Positions 15,659 through 24,557 of a stretch of DNA of 64,000 nt are shown here, piece after piece. The DNA is from Flavobacteriales bacterium (GTDB lineage Bacteria > Bacteroidota > Bacteroidia > CAIKAF01). The translations under genes and the position numbers were made by a program. Below the pieces are notes generated by a model, which was given only the letters and a program-made list of their open reading frames with translations, was not told where the DNA came from and searched no databases. The stretch covers positions 1 to 64,000 of the forward strand of contig JAKRSD010000027.1 of NCBI GenBank assembly GCA_022402535.1. Reading direction: 5' to 3'. Within the stretch, counting starts at the first letter, position 1. Each line of letters opens with the position of its first letter.

Positions 15659-17635
15659 ATGAAAAGTATTTTAAAAGAGCTTGAAATTAGAGGAACTCCG
15701 GAACTCAGTACGGAAAAACTCACCGTTTTGGTTGCCATGCTAAGACCCAAAAATGGGAGTACCCAGCAGGCAGAGGCGGCTTTTTCTGAAATGCTTCAGT
15801 TATTAAAAGAAAATCCGGATATCACGGAAAATCTGCAATGGCATATCCGAAATCTGATTCTTCAGGGAGATATTGAGCAGGTTTTGTCCGAAAGTGGTGT
15901 CGCAGAGGGAGGAAGTTTCTTTTCGGAATTCTGGAACCGACTTGGGAATATATTTCTTCCGGAATTAAAAAAGCCCGGAGATCTGGGTGAAATTATCCGT
16001 ACCGTTTTTTACAAAAAAGACGATTACCGATGGGTTACCGAAATTTCGGATGTATATTGGATTGAACTGTTTGAACTTTTGGGGCTGAGGTTGAAAACCA
16101 ATGCCAAAGAAGAAGTACGTAATATTTTTGACGCGGCTTCGGTGCTTTCATACAGACTTTGTGGGAATATTCTGGCAAAACAATTCAAAGAATATGACCA
16201 GTATCGGAAAACAGAACAGTCTCCTTTTTTTAAACAGAATAAGGAATTAGAACTTTTTAGGACCAAATTCGAAAAAGGGGAGTCACTCAGAGGAGGAGGG
16301 CAGCGTTTTTTTGAAGAGTTGGAAAAATGCCGCCTCGCCATTGAAAAAATCAAAAGAGACCGGGCTCAGATGGGGGCTGGACTTCAACAGACATTTTTAC
16401 TGGTGAAATTTGAGCGGCAGGTAGCCCGTTTAAAGATTATAACGGCCGTATTGGATGATGAAGTTCCCGTTGATATTCAGCGTACGGTATTGTTTTTTAA
16501 ACGGATTGTATATTTCGAATCTCGAAAAAACAGGTTGTTGCCATTAATATCGGATAATTTCGGTTTGTTGGCGTTTCAAATTTCTGAACATAAAAGCCAT
16601 ACGGGCGAACATTATATCACATCTACCCGAAAAGAATATTTTCAGTTTTTCCGTTCGGCTTGCGGCGGTGGAATTTTTGCGGCATCCATGGGTATCATCA
16701 AAATCATGATTCACCATTTGCATCTGGCGTTGTTTTGGCAGCATTTCTGGTATTCCATCAATTATGCCATCGGCTTCGTGGGTATTCATGTTACCGGTTC
16801 CACATTGGCCACCAAGCAGCCTTCCATGACCGCTGCAGCACTTGCCAGTTCGCTCGATGTGCAGAAAAAAGGAATCGTGGCGCCCGAAGAGATTGCCATC
16901 ACATTCGGTAAGGTGTGGCGGAGCCAGTTTATTGCTTTTGTGGGTAATCTGTTGGTTACTTTTCCCGTAGCTTTTCTGTTTGCGTTTTTATACGATATCA
17001 TTGCAGGACATCCCATTGCATCCGGCGAAGATGCTCAAAAGCTGATCGCCGAACAGAATTTTCTGGCCACTCCGGTGTATTTGTTTGCATCGGTAACCGG
17101 CATTATGCTTTTCATTTCAGGAACCATTTCAGGCTTTTACGATAACCTGGTGTTGTTTGCAAAAATCCCCGAGAGAATAGCCAATCACCCGGTACTAAAT
17201 AAATTTCTGCCCAAAAAATGGATGCCTGGAATTGCCAATTATACCCGCAATAATTTAGGTTCATTAGCGGGAAATATAGCTTTAGGTTTTTTATTGGGTT
17301 TCCCTTCTTTTTTTGGAAATATACTGGGTATTCCCATTGATATCCGGCACATTACCATTTCTACGGCACATTATGCCATAGGCATTTACGGGTCATTTTT
17401 TAATCCCGACTGGTACCATTTGATTGGCGCATTATTGGGAATCGTTATTATCGGTTTTATGAATTTTGCCATAAGTTTCGGGTTGGCATTTCTGGTCGCC
17501 ATTAAATCAAGAAACATCCGTTTTCAAGGCTTTTTGCGCATTCCATTATTTATATTCCGCTATTTCAGAATGTACCCCAAAGATTTCTTTTTTCCTCCTT
17601 CCAAAGAGAGAACTCCGGATGATTTGAATTTTTAG
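15659..17635 (+). CDS. PF10136-type membrane protein (called site-specific recombinase)
   Basis: 658 residues. The N-terminal half (about 1-330) is soluble and helical; the C-terminal half has about six to seven transmembrane segments with Gly-rich turns, ending in a basic tail (KDFFFPPSKERTPDD). The overall plan and segments such as the WFxxLGNIFLPEL-like stretch near residue 100 match the family databases name site-specific recombinase (Gcr). Nothing resembling a tyrosine or serine recombinase catalytic site is visible, so the name is probably misleading. I start at the ATG at 15659, 12 bases after ACTTTG; an in-frame TTG at 15644 overlaps that element. Confidence 0.75.
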   Translation: MKSILKELEIRGTPELSTEKLTVLVAMLRPKNGSTQQAEAAFSEMLQLLKENPDITENLQWHIRNLILQGDIEQVLSESGVAEGGSFFSEFWNRLGNIFLPELKKPGDLGEIIRTVFYKKDDYRWVTEISDVYWIELFELLGLRLKTNAKEEVRNIFDAASVLSYRLCGNILAKQFKEYDQYRKTEQSPFFKQNKELELFRTKFEKGESLRGGGQRFFEELEKCRLAIEKIKRDRAQMGAGLQQTFLLVKFERQVARLKIITAVLDDEVPVDIQRTVLFFKRIVYFESRKNRLLPLISDNFGLLAFQISEHKSHTGEHYITSTRKEYFQFFRSACGGGIFAASMGIIKIMIHHLHLALFWQHFWYSINYAIGFVGIHVTGSTLATKQPSMTAAALASSLDVQKKGIVAPEEIAITFGKVWRSQFIAFVGNLLVTFPVAFLFAFLYDIIAGHPIASGEDAQKLIAEQNFLATPVYLFASVTGIMLFISGTISGFYDNLVLFAKIPERIANHPVLNKFLPKKWMPGIANYTRNNLGSLAGNIALGFLLGFPSFFGNILGIPIDIRHITISTAHYAIGIYGSFFNPDWYHLIGALLGIVIIGFMNFAISFGLAFLVAIKSRNIRFQGFLRIPLFIFRYFRMYPKDFFFPPSKERTPDDLNF

Positions 17636-17702
17636 AATTCCCTATTTTTCCTGTAAATCGGGTGTTATTTAATCGAAGTATTTTTTTATTCCTGAAAAAA
17701 TG

Positions 17703-17710
17703 TAGATTTG
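17703..17710 (+). promoter_or_regulatory. -7 promoter element (TAGATTTG) of the THX gene
   Basis: Exact TAnnTTTG match, 22 bases before the ATG at 17733. Confidence 0.6.
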
Positions 17711-17732
17711 TGAAACACTAAACTTAATTCTT

Positions 17733-18050
17733 ATGGGAAAAGGCGATAAAAAATCGAAACAAGGCAAACGCTTTCTAGGGTCATATGGAGTTACCAGAAA
17801 ACGCAAAAAGAAAAATGCGGTGGTGGTTTCAGCTAAACCTGCTAAAGAGAAAAAAGTAAAAGCCGTTGCGGAAGAAGCTCCCGAGGTGAAACCTGCAGCC
17901 GTGAAAAAAGAAAAAGCGGAACCAAAGCCAAAGGCGGAACCGAAAGCAAAAGCAGAACCCAAACCCAAGGCCCCCAAAAAAGAAGCGGCTGAAAAAACCA
18001 AGGCCGAGCCCAAAGCAAAGGCTGCACCGAAAAAGAAAAAAGAAGAATAA
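17733..18050 (+). CDS. 30S ribosomal protein THX with H1-like tail
   Basis: 105 residues. The first 27 (GKGDKKSKQGKRFLGSYG then RKRKKK) match the small-subunit protein bTHX, a short basic peptide that in Thermus fills a cavity in the 30S head. Residues 28-105 are a low-complexity Lys/Ala/Pro/Glu tail with repeats of EPKAKA/EPKPKA, like a histone-H1 C-terminus, so the protein is much longer than the roughly 30-residue Thermus form. Monocistronic: it has its own promoter and a strong terminator eleven bases after the stop. The function of the tail is unknown. Confidence 0.85.
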   Translation: MGKGDKKSKQGKRFLGSYGVTRKRKKKNAVVVSAKPAKEKKVKAVAEEAPEVKPAAVKKEKAEPKPKAEPKAKAEPKPKAPKKEAAEKTKAEPKAKAAPKKKKEE

Positions 18051-18060
18051 TGTAAATAGA

Positions 18061-18085
18061 AACCGGCAAAATAGCCGGTTTTTTT
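18061..18085 (+). terminator. Intrinsic terminator after the THX gene
   Basis: AACCGGC (18061-18067), a 6-base loop, GCCGGTT (18074-18080), then a run of T to 18085. Confidence 0.9.
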
Positions 18086-18144
18086 ATACCCGACTTTCAC
18101 GCGATTTCCTCATCTTCGTACCCGTTTTAAAGATAATTACACAA

Positions 18145-19839
18145 ATGAATCGCCAGTTAATAGAATGTGTTCCTAATTTTTCAGAAGGAAGAGATGAATC
18201 AGTACTTGCCCGCATAGCCGAAGCGGTAAAAAGTGTGGATGGGGTTAAACTGTTGGATGTAGATCCGGGTAAAGCCACACACCGTACGGTATTTACGTTT
18301 GTGGGTGAACCGGCTCAGGTGATTGAAGCGGCCTTCCGTGCAATCAAAACGGCTTCTGAACTTATTGATATGAGCAAACACAGCGGCGAGCATCCCCGTA
18401 TGGGTGCAACCGATGTTTGTCCTTTGGTACCTATAGCCGGAATTTCTATGGAAGAAACCGTGGAATGGGCCAATAAACTGGCGAAGCGGGTAGGCGAGGA
18501 GCTGCATATTCCGGTGTATATGTATGAATTTGCGGCCACTTCGCCCCAGAGAAAAAACTTAGCGAACATCCGATCGGGAGAATACGAAGGTTTTAAAGAT
18601 AAAATTCTGCTTCCGGAATGGAAACCTGATTACGGACCACAGGTGTTTAATGCTAAATCAGGCGCAACGGTTATCGGAGCCCGCAATTTTTTGGTGGCCT
18701 ATAACATCAATTTAAACACTACGTCTACACGACGTGCCAATGCCATCGCTTTTGATGTGCGCGAAAAAGGCCGTGCCAAAAGAGAAGGAGATCCTGTAAC
18801 CGGTAAACCCGTTCTGGATGATAATGGAGAACCCGTTTTTGAACCGGGTTTATTAAAGTCAGTAAAAGCCATAGGCTGGTTTATTGAAGAATATGGCATT
18901 GCTCAAATTTCCATGAACCTGACCGACATCACCGTTTGTAGTGTTCATGAGGCTTATGAAGCCGTGAAATTAAAATCGGAAGAAAGAGGTGTTCGCGTTA
19001 CCGGCTCTGAATTGGTGGGATTAATTCCGAAACAGGCTCTGTTGGATGCCGGCCGTTTTTACCTGAATATGCAGAAACGTTCTGCCGGAATTCCTGAAGA
19101 AGAAATTATAAAAATTGCCGTAAAATCATTGGGTCTGGATGAACTCAAACCTTTTGAACCCCGAAGAAAGGTGATTGAATATGTGATGGAAGAGGAAGGA
19201 CAGAACAAACTGGTGGATATGAAAGTAAGCGAGTTTGTGAATGTTACTTCTTCCGAAATGCCGGCTCCTGGCGGTGGTTCCGTGGCTGCATTGGCAGGTT
19301 CGTTGGGGGCCGCATTGGGCACCATGGTGGCTAATCTTTCTTCGCATAAACGAGGCTGGGACGACCGTTGGGAATTTTTCGCCGAATATGCCCAAAAAGG
19401 CATGTCCATACAGCAGGAACTGGTTTTTCTGGTGGATGAAGACACCAATTCCTTCAATAAACTGATGGATGCTTTCCGACTGCCAAATGGCAGCGAACAG
19501 GAAAAATCGGTAAGAAAAGCGGCTATTCAGGCGGCCACAATTTATGCTGCTGAAATTCCATTCAACGTGATGGAAACTTCATTAAAAGCCTATGAAATAC
19601 TCAAAGCCATGGCCGAACATGGAATGGAAAGTTCAATTTCGGATGTGGGTGTGGGTGTGCTTTGTATCAGAACCTGCGTGTCGGGTGCATGGCTCAATGT
19701 GCGCATCAATACGCAAAGCATTACCGACGAACAGGTGAAAAATAATCTACTTCAAAAAGGACTGGAAGTTGAAAAACGTTCGGAACAATATTCGGCTGAA
19801 ATTTTAGCCATCGTCAATAAAAAAATAGATAAAGCCTGA
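18145..19839 (+). CDS. ftcD: Glutamate formimidoyltransferase / formimino-THF cyclodeaminase
   Basis: 564-residue bifunctional enzyme of histidine breakdown. The N-terminal part (about 1-310; ECVPNFSEGRD, SGEHPRMGATDVCP) transfers the formimino group from formiminoglutamate to tetrahydrofolate. The C-terminal part (about 355-550; EMPAPGGGSVAALAG) releases ammonia to give 5,10-methenyl-THF. The two-domain order is that of the animal and Bacteroidota enzyme. No other hut gene lies in the window, so it is not in a local histidine-utilisation operon. Start chosen at the ATG just before RQLIECVPNFS. Confidence 0.95.
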   Translation: MNRQLIECVPNFSEGRDESVLARIAEAVKSVDGVKLLDVDPGKATHRTVFTFVGEPAQVIEAAFRAIKTASELIDMSKHSGEHPRMGATDVCPLVPIAGISMEETVEWANKLAKRVGEELHIPVYMYEFAATSPQRKNLANIRSGEYEGFKDKILLPEWKPDYGPQVFNAKSGATVIGARNFLVAYNINLNTTSTRRANAIAFDVREKGRAKREGDPVTGKPVLDDNGEPVFEPGLLKSVKAIGWFIEEYGIAQISMNLTDITVCSVHEAYEAVKLKSEERGVRVTGSELVGLIPKQALLDAGRFYLNMQKRSAGIPEEEIIKIAVKSLGLDELKPFEPRRKVIEYVMEEEGQNKLVDMKVSEFVNVTSSEMPAPGGGSVAALAGSLGAALGTMVANLSSHKRGWDDRWEFFAEYAQKGMSIQQELVFLVDEDTNSFNKLMDAFRLPNGSEQEKSVRKAAIQAATIYAAEIPFNVMETSLKAYEILKAMAEHGMESSISDVGVGVLCIRTCVSGAWLNVRINTQSITDEQVKNNLLQKGLEVEKRSEQYSAEILAIVNKKIDKA

Positions 19840-19898
19840 GGCAGGTTAAATCTGTATTAAAGACGGGTTATACCGGGCGTTTTTATGCTAAACTCAAT

Positions 19899-19906
19899 TA
19901 CATTTA
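19899..19906 (+). promoter_or_regulatory. Near-consensus -7 element (TACATTTA) of pafA
   Basis: One mismatch to TAnnTTTG at the last base, four bases before the ATG. If used, the mRNA would be leaderless. Confidence 0.35.
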
Positions 19907-19910
19907 TCGC

Positions 19911-21515
19911 ATGAAAAAAATAGTGGTTTCTCTTTCGGTATGGATGTTTGTTTCTGTTTTGGCTTGGGCTCAACCCCGACAGCCTAAGCTGGTTGTAGGA
20001 ATTGTGGTAGATCAGATGCGATACGATTACCTTTATTCTTTTTCTCACCTGTATGGCAATGAAGGCTTTGCCAGGTTGCTGAAAAACGGACAGGTATTTC
20101 ATGATGTGCATTATAATTATATCCCTACCTACACTGGGCCTGGTCATGCTTCGGTATATACGGGAACTTCTCCGGCTGTGCACGGCATAGCTGCCAATGA
20201 CTGGTTTGATGTTTCCACTAATAAATCGGTGTATTGTACCGATGATGCTTCAGTAACCACCGTGGGAAATCCCACACCGGGAGTCTCCATGTCGCCTGCC
20301 AATTTGTTGGTTCCTACGGTAACCGACCAGTTCAAATCAAAACCCGGAAACGGAAAGGTGATTGCCGTTGCCTTGAAAGACCGCGGAGCCATTCTTCCCG
20401 GAGGCAAAAAAGCAGATGCCGCTTATTGGTTCGATGCCAAAACCGGGAATTTTATTTCTTCCACCTATTACATGCAGACTTTGCCAAAATGGGTCAATGA
20501 TTTTAATGCGCTGAAAAAATGGGATACCTATCTGAATTCGGTATGGAATCTGTCTCTTCCGGTTGAAACCTATAGAAATGTACCGGACGAAACGGCTTTT
20601 GAAAAACCGTTAAAAGGAACCACAAAAGCCGTTTTTCCTTATGATTTAAAGGAAATAAGAACGAAGAATACGAATCCGGGATTAATTAATACAACGCCTT
20701 TCGGGAATTCTATTACGCTCGATTTTGCCCGCGAAATCATCAAAAATGAAAAATTAGGGACTGACGATGTACCTGATTTTATTTCCATCAGTTTCAGTTC
20801 TCCCGATTATATCGGGCACCAGTTTGGTCCGCACTCTTTAGAGTTAATGGACACCTACGCCCGTTTTGACAGAGAACTTGCCGTGTTTTTTAAAGAGCTC
20901 GATAAAAATATCGGTTGGGATAATCTGTTGTTGTTCATTACTTCTGATCACGGAGCAGCTGATGTGCCCGGTTTTTCAAAAACAGGCGGATATTATAACA
21001 TGGGCGAATACACTGATTTTCTTGGGAAAAAGTTCGAAAAAGAGTACGGTAAGAACATCATTCTGAAAGAAGAGAATGACCAGTTATACGTGGATAAAAA
21101 TTGGATTATACAGAAAGGAATTTCTTGGGAAAAAGTACATGCAGATATCATTTCATGGACGGATGAAAAATGGTTTTTAGGCGCTTTTATTCCTGATAGA
21201 AACCTGAATTGCGATATGCCGGAAGAAATCTGTTCCCGTATTCAGCGGGGTTTTGCCCGCGGCCGAAGCGGAGATATATGGATTATAGCCCGTCCAAATT
21301 GGCTTCCGGTGCATTATGAAGGCGGAGGTACCACCCACGGCAGTCCGTATGTTTACGACACCCACGCTCCGTTGATATTTACGGGAATGGGAATTACTCC
21401 CTCAAACCGGTATGAACGAATGAGTATAACCGACATTGCGCCCACGGTGGCTTCTTTTTTGGGACTTCCTTTGCCGGCAGGGGCTACGGGAAAACCGGTT
21501 CAGTTAAAGCCATAA
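19911..21515 (+). CDS. pafA: Alkaline phosphatase PafA
   Basis: 534-residue exported phosphomonoesterase. Signal peptide ends LAWAQ at 21. Active-site features of the PafA class are visible: metal-ligand Asp in VVDQMRYDY, nucleophile Thr in TYTGPGHAS (about residue 75), the phosphate-contacting Asn in AANDWFD and the Lys-x-Arg in LKDRGA, then metal ligands in SSPDYIGHQFGP, TSDHGAA and a late His in THGSPY. Family members are periplasmic, often independent of phosphate control, and release phosphate from many monoesters. It stands alone between ftcD and the Bat operon. A weak hairpin (21534-21551, no T-run) follows it. Confidence 0.93.
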   Translation: MKKIVVSLSVWMFVSVLAWAQPRQPKLVVGIVVDQMRYDYLYSFSHLYGNEGFARLLKNGQVFHDVHYNYIPTYTGPGHASVYTGTSPAVHGIAANDWFDVSTNKSVYCTDDASVTTVGNPTPGVSMSPANLLVPTVTDQFKSKPGNGKVIAVALKDRGAILPGGKKADAAYWFDAKTGNFISSTYYMQTLPKWVNDFNALKKWDTYLNSVWNLSLPVETYRNVPDETAFEKPLKGTTKAVFPYDLKEIRTKNTNPGLINTTPFGNSITLDFAREIIKNEKLGTDDVPDFISISFSSPDYIGHQFGPHSLELMDTYARFDRELAVFFKELDKNIGWDNLLLFITSDHGAADVPGFSKTGGYYNMGEYTDFLGKKFEKEYGKNIILKEENDQLYVDKNWIIQKGISWEKVHADIISWTDEKWFLGAFIPDRNLNCDMPEEICSRIQRGFARGRSGDIWIIARPNWLPVHYEGGGTTHGSPYVYDTHAPLIFTGMGITPSNRYERMSITDIAPTVASFLGLPLPAGATGKPVQLKP

Positions 21516-21562
21516 TCCGTTTTATTATTAATAACACAGAAATTCCTGTGTAAGTTAACAAT

Positions 21563-21592
21563 CTTTAACCGCTTCTTAAGTAAGTGTTAAAG
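21563..21592 (+). promoter_or_regulatory. Imperfect 30-bp palindrome upstream of the moxR-bat promoter
   Basis: CTTTAAC (21563-21569) pairs with GTTAAAG (21586-21592), and the centre CTTAAG-like core adds further pairs; 11 of 15 half-site positions are complementary. It ends 21 bases before the TACATTTG element, where an activator or repressor dimer could bind. That function is inference. Confidence 0.4.
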
Positions 21593-21613
21593 CCTTGAAC
21601 CAATTGGGGCATC

Positions 21614-21621
21614 TACATTTG
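21614..21621 (+). promoter_or_regulatory. -7 promoter element (TACATTTG) of the moxR-bat operon
   Basis: Exact TAnnTTTG match. An ATG at 21623 is in frame with moxR but only two bases away, so it would lie upstream of the expected transcription start; this supports the later ATG at 21695. Confidence 0.6.
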
Positions 21622-21694
21622 TATGCATGCAAAATACGGGGTTCGTTTCGTATTTTCTTTGCAGTCAGCTTCACTTTATTACACACTTTTTTAT

Positions 21695-22690
21695 ATGACG
21701 GAAACAACCGATTTAAGAGAACTGAATGAGCGTATTGCTGAAAAAAGCCGCTTTCTGGATCTGGTAAATAAAGAAATGGAAAAGGTAATCATAGGCCAAA
21801 ACACCATGGTGGACAGGCTATTGATTGCATTGCTTTCCGATGGTCATATTTTATTGGAAGGCGTTCCCGGTTTAGCCAAAACCTTAGCCGTTAAATCGCT
21901 GGCAGCCTGTATCCGTGCCGATTTCAGCCGTATTCAGTTTACCCCCGATTTATTACCTGCCGACGTATTGGGTACGGTAATTTATAATCAGAAAAGCGAA
22001 TCGTTCAGCACGAAAAAAGGGCCCATTTTTGCCAACTTCGTATTGGCCGATGAAATAAACCGTGCCCCCGCCAAAGTGCAGGCAGCCCTTTTGGAAGCTA
22101 TGCAGGAACGACAGGTAACGTTGGGTGATACCACATATAAATTACCGGCTCCGTTTTTGGTTTTAGCCACCATGAACCCCATAGAGCAGGAGGGAACGTA
22201 TCCGTTGCCCGAAGCCCAGGTAGACCGTTTTATGCTCAAAGTGGTACTTGATTATCCATCGCCCGAAGAAGAGCAGAAAATCATCCGCCTCAATATGGCT
22301 AAAAACTTTCCGGTGATTAATCCGGTGCTCACTCCTCAGGACATCTTAGAAGCCCGAACGGTGGTAAAAGATGTCTATATGGATGAAAAAATTGAAAAAT
22401 ACATTGTAGATATCATATTTGCTACCCGTATACCTGAAGATTACAAACTCAGCAAATTCAAAGGATTGTTGAGTTTCGGAGCTTCCCCACGGGGCGGTAT
22501 CAGTCTCGCCATGGCAGCCAAAGCTCATGCATTTATAAACCGCAGGGGATATGTGGTTCCTGAAGATGTGAGAGCAGTTTGCGCGGATGTGCTCAGACAC
22601 CGTATCGGACTTACGTATGAGGCCGAAGCCGAAAACATAACCACTTCGGATGTAATCCGCGATATTTTAAATCATGTGGAAGTACCCTGA
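21695..22690 (+). CDS. MoxR-family AAA+ ATPase
   Basis: 331-residue cytoplasmic ATPase. Walker A GVPGLAKT at 56-63, Walker B VLADEINRAP, sensor-1 region LATMNPIEQEGTYPLPEAQ, and the second AAA lid with SFGASPRGG. MoxR proteins act as chaperones that work with VWA-domain partners; here it heads a run that encodes DUF58 and two VWA proteins. Start at 21695 because the earlier in-frame ATG at 21623 is too close to the promoter and would add 24 unconserved residues. 10 bp separate it from the next gene. Confidence 0.93.
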   Translation: MTETTDLRELNERIAEKSRFLDLVNKEMEKVIIGQNTMVDRLLIALLSDGHILLEGVPGLAKTLAVKSLAACIRADFSRIQFTPDLLPADVLGTVIYNQKSESFSTKKGPIFANFVLADEINRAPAKVQAALLEAMQERQVTLGDTTYKLPAPFLVLATMNPIEQEGTYPLPEAQVDRFMLKVVLDYPSPEEEQKIIRLNMAKNFPVINPVLTPQDILEARTVVKDVYMDEKIEKYIVDIIFATRIPEDYKLSKFKGLLSFGASPRGGISLAMAAKAHAFINRRGYVVPEDVRAVCADVLRHRIGLTYEAEAENITTSDVIRDILNHVEVP

Positions 22691-22700
22691 TGCATTTTGA

Positions 22701-23573
22701 ATGGAAACTGCCGAACTGCTAAAAAAAGTACGAAAAATTGAAATTAAGGCCCGAGGCCTTTCTACCCAGCAATTTGCCGGCGAATACCATAGTGCCTTCA
22801 AAGGCAGGGGCATGTCGTTCAGCGAAGTGAGGGAATATCAGTATGGCGATGACATTCGCTCGATTGATTGGAATGTAACGGCCCGCATGAATCATCCGTA
22901 CATCAAAGTGTTTTCGGAAGAAAGAGAATTGAATGTGATGTTGTTGATTGATGTGAGCGGCTCAGGCTTATTCGGTACCCGTAAAAACATCAAAAAAGAC
23001 CAGATTACCGAGTTGGCTGCCGTAATCGGATTTTCGGCGTTGAACAATAACGATAAAATCGGAGCTTTGCTTTTCACCGATAAAGTGGAAAAATTTATTC
23101 CGCCACGAAAAGGAAAACAACATATTCTCCGCATCATCCGCGATTTAATTGAATTTGAACCGGAAAGCACACAAACCGATGTTTCGGCAGGGTTGCGATA
23201 TTTCAGAAATGTGATAAAAAAACGCAGTACGGCCATTGTGATATCCGACTTTTTATCGCCCGATTTTTCGGATGCGCTCAAAATTACGGCCCGTAAACAC
23301 GACGTGGTGGCGCTGCATATCACAGACCCCGCAGAAGGCGAATTACCCGATGTGGGGCTCGTTCCCTTTTCTGACCCTGAAACGGGTTTGGTACGTATGG
23401 TGGATACTTCCAACAAAAAAACGGCAACGCTTTACAAAGCGGCTTATCTGCAAAGAAAAGACCGCCTTAGAAATACTTTTATGAAAAGCCGTGTGGATTT
23501 TGCTGAAATTCCTACGGATGGTTCATACATAAGAGAATTGATGAATCTGTTCAAAAAACGAGAAAGAAAATAA
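22701..23573 (+). CDS. DUF58 (VWA-like) protein of the Bat operon
   Basis: 290-residue cytoplasmic protein. The DUF58 signature lies at about 45-60 (YQYGDDIRSIDWNVTARM), followed by a von Willebrand A-like fold with a metal-site motif in LLIDVSGSG (DxSxS) near residue 77 and SDFLSPDF later. It is a constant partner of MoxR ATPases. The stop TAA is followed at once by the GTG start of the next gene. Confidence 0.92.
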   Translation: METAELLKKVRKIEIKARGLSTQQFAGEYHSAFKGRGMSFSEVREYQYGDDIRSIDWNVTARMNHPYIKVFSEERELNVMLLIDVSGSGLFGTRKNIKKDQITELAAVIGFSALNNNDKIGALLFTDKVEKFIPPRKGKQHILRIIRDLIEFEPESTQTDVSAGLRYFRNVIKKRSTAIVISDFLSPDFSDALKITARKHDVVALHITDPAEGELPDVGLVPFSDPETGLVRMVDTSNKKTATLYKAAYLQRKDRLRNTFMKSRVDFAEIPTDGSYIRELMNLFKKRERK

Positions 23574-24557
23574 GTGAACCTGCGAGTTATCATATCATCC
23601 GTTTTGGTTTTATGTGTTTTGGGAATTACATCCCAGGCGCAGAATATTCAGGTTTCTGCAGGATTGGACACCAATGCCATTATGATCGGTCAACAGTTTC
23701 GGCTGAAACTTCGTGTGCAACACCCAGCCAACGGAGTCGTTGTATGGCCCTATCTGAAAGATACGCTTACCAAGGGAGTAGAAATTGTGGACATAGAAAA
23801 AACGGATACCACTTTTTCAACCGATAAAAGTCAGATTACCTATTCGGCAGGATATATTCTGACATCCTTCGACAGTGGAGTGTATGCCATTCCGCCTATT
23901 CCGTTTTCTTTTACCCGGGGCAGAGACACGGAAACGGTGTATTCTAATCTGCTCAATATTTCGGTTTTTCGTCCGGAAGTGGATACCACACAGGAAATAC
24001 GCGATATAAAAGGCCCCGCTGAAATTCCGTTTGACTGGAAAGAAGCGCTTCCGTATGTAATAGGCGGCTTTGCGGTGATTCTGTTTGTCGTGCTGATGGT
24101 TTGGTTCATCCGCAGACAAATAGCCAAACGAAAAGCAGCCCGTGCCCAAGAGCCGCAGGAGCCTATCATTGTTATACCTCCGCATGAAATGGCCCAAAAA
24201 GCCTTACAGGAATTGAGAGAAAAACAACTGTGGCAAAGGGGCAAAACCAAAGAATACTATACTGAACTCACCGATATTCTCCGCATTTATATCCGAGATC
24301 GTTTTGATGTGGATGCCCCCGAAATGGTTTCCGAAGAAATTATCCGCCGATTGAAATTTAAACCCATAGCCGCCACGCAACGCGAGGTATTGGCTTCGCT
24401 TTTACAATTGGCCGATATGGTAAAGTTTGCCAAGTTAAATCCAGGCACTTTTGAAAATGAGGAATGCCTGAATACGGCGCTGTTGTTCGTAGAAAATACC
24501 CGACCTGTCGATTCAGAAAGCGAAAAAGAGAAAGGAGGAGAAGCCGATGAACATTGA
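23574..24557 (+). CDS. Bat-operon single-pass membrane protein
   Basis: 327 residues, start codon GTG immediately after the DUF58 stop; no later Met would keep the signal peptide. Signal peptide ends SQAQ at about 22. A beta-rich periplasmic domain (about 24-155), similar in plan to a piece of BatD, precedes one transmembrane helix (about 162-183) and a basic cytoplasmic tail ending in a helical domain (KEYYTELTDILRIYIRDRF). Its place between DUF58 and batA is standard for Bacteroidota. It overlaps batA by 11 bp. Likely role: linking cytoplasmic MoxR/DUF58 to the periplasmic Bat complex (inference). Confidence 0.82.
   Translation: MNLRVIISSVLVLCVLGITSQAQNIQVSAGLDTNAIMIGQQFRLKLRVQHPANGVVVWPYLKDTLTKGVEIVDIEKTDTTFSTDKSQITYSAGYILTSFDSGVYAIPPIPFSFTRGRDTETVYSNLLNISVFRPEVDTTQEIRDIKGPAEIPFDWKEALPYVIGGFAVILFVVLMVWFIRRQIAKRKAARAQEPQEPIIVIPPHEMAQKALQELREKQLWQRGKTKEYYTELTDILRIYIRDRFDVDAPEMVSEEIIRRLKFKPIAATQREVLASLLQLADMVKFAKLNPGTFENEECLNTALLFVENTRPVDSESEKEKGGEADEH

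Noticed and set aside
17669-18100. 143-codon open frame on the - strand
   Set aside because: Shadow of the THX gene; composition is the complement of its Lys/Ala/Pro tail.
18145-19839. ftcD as an unusual gene fusion
   Set aside because: The formiminotransferase-cyclodeaminase fusion is well known, including in Bacteroidota.
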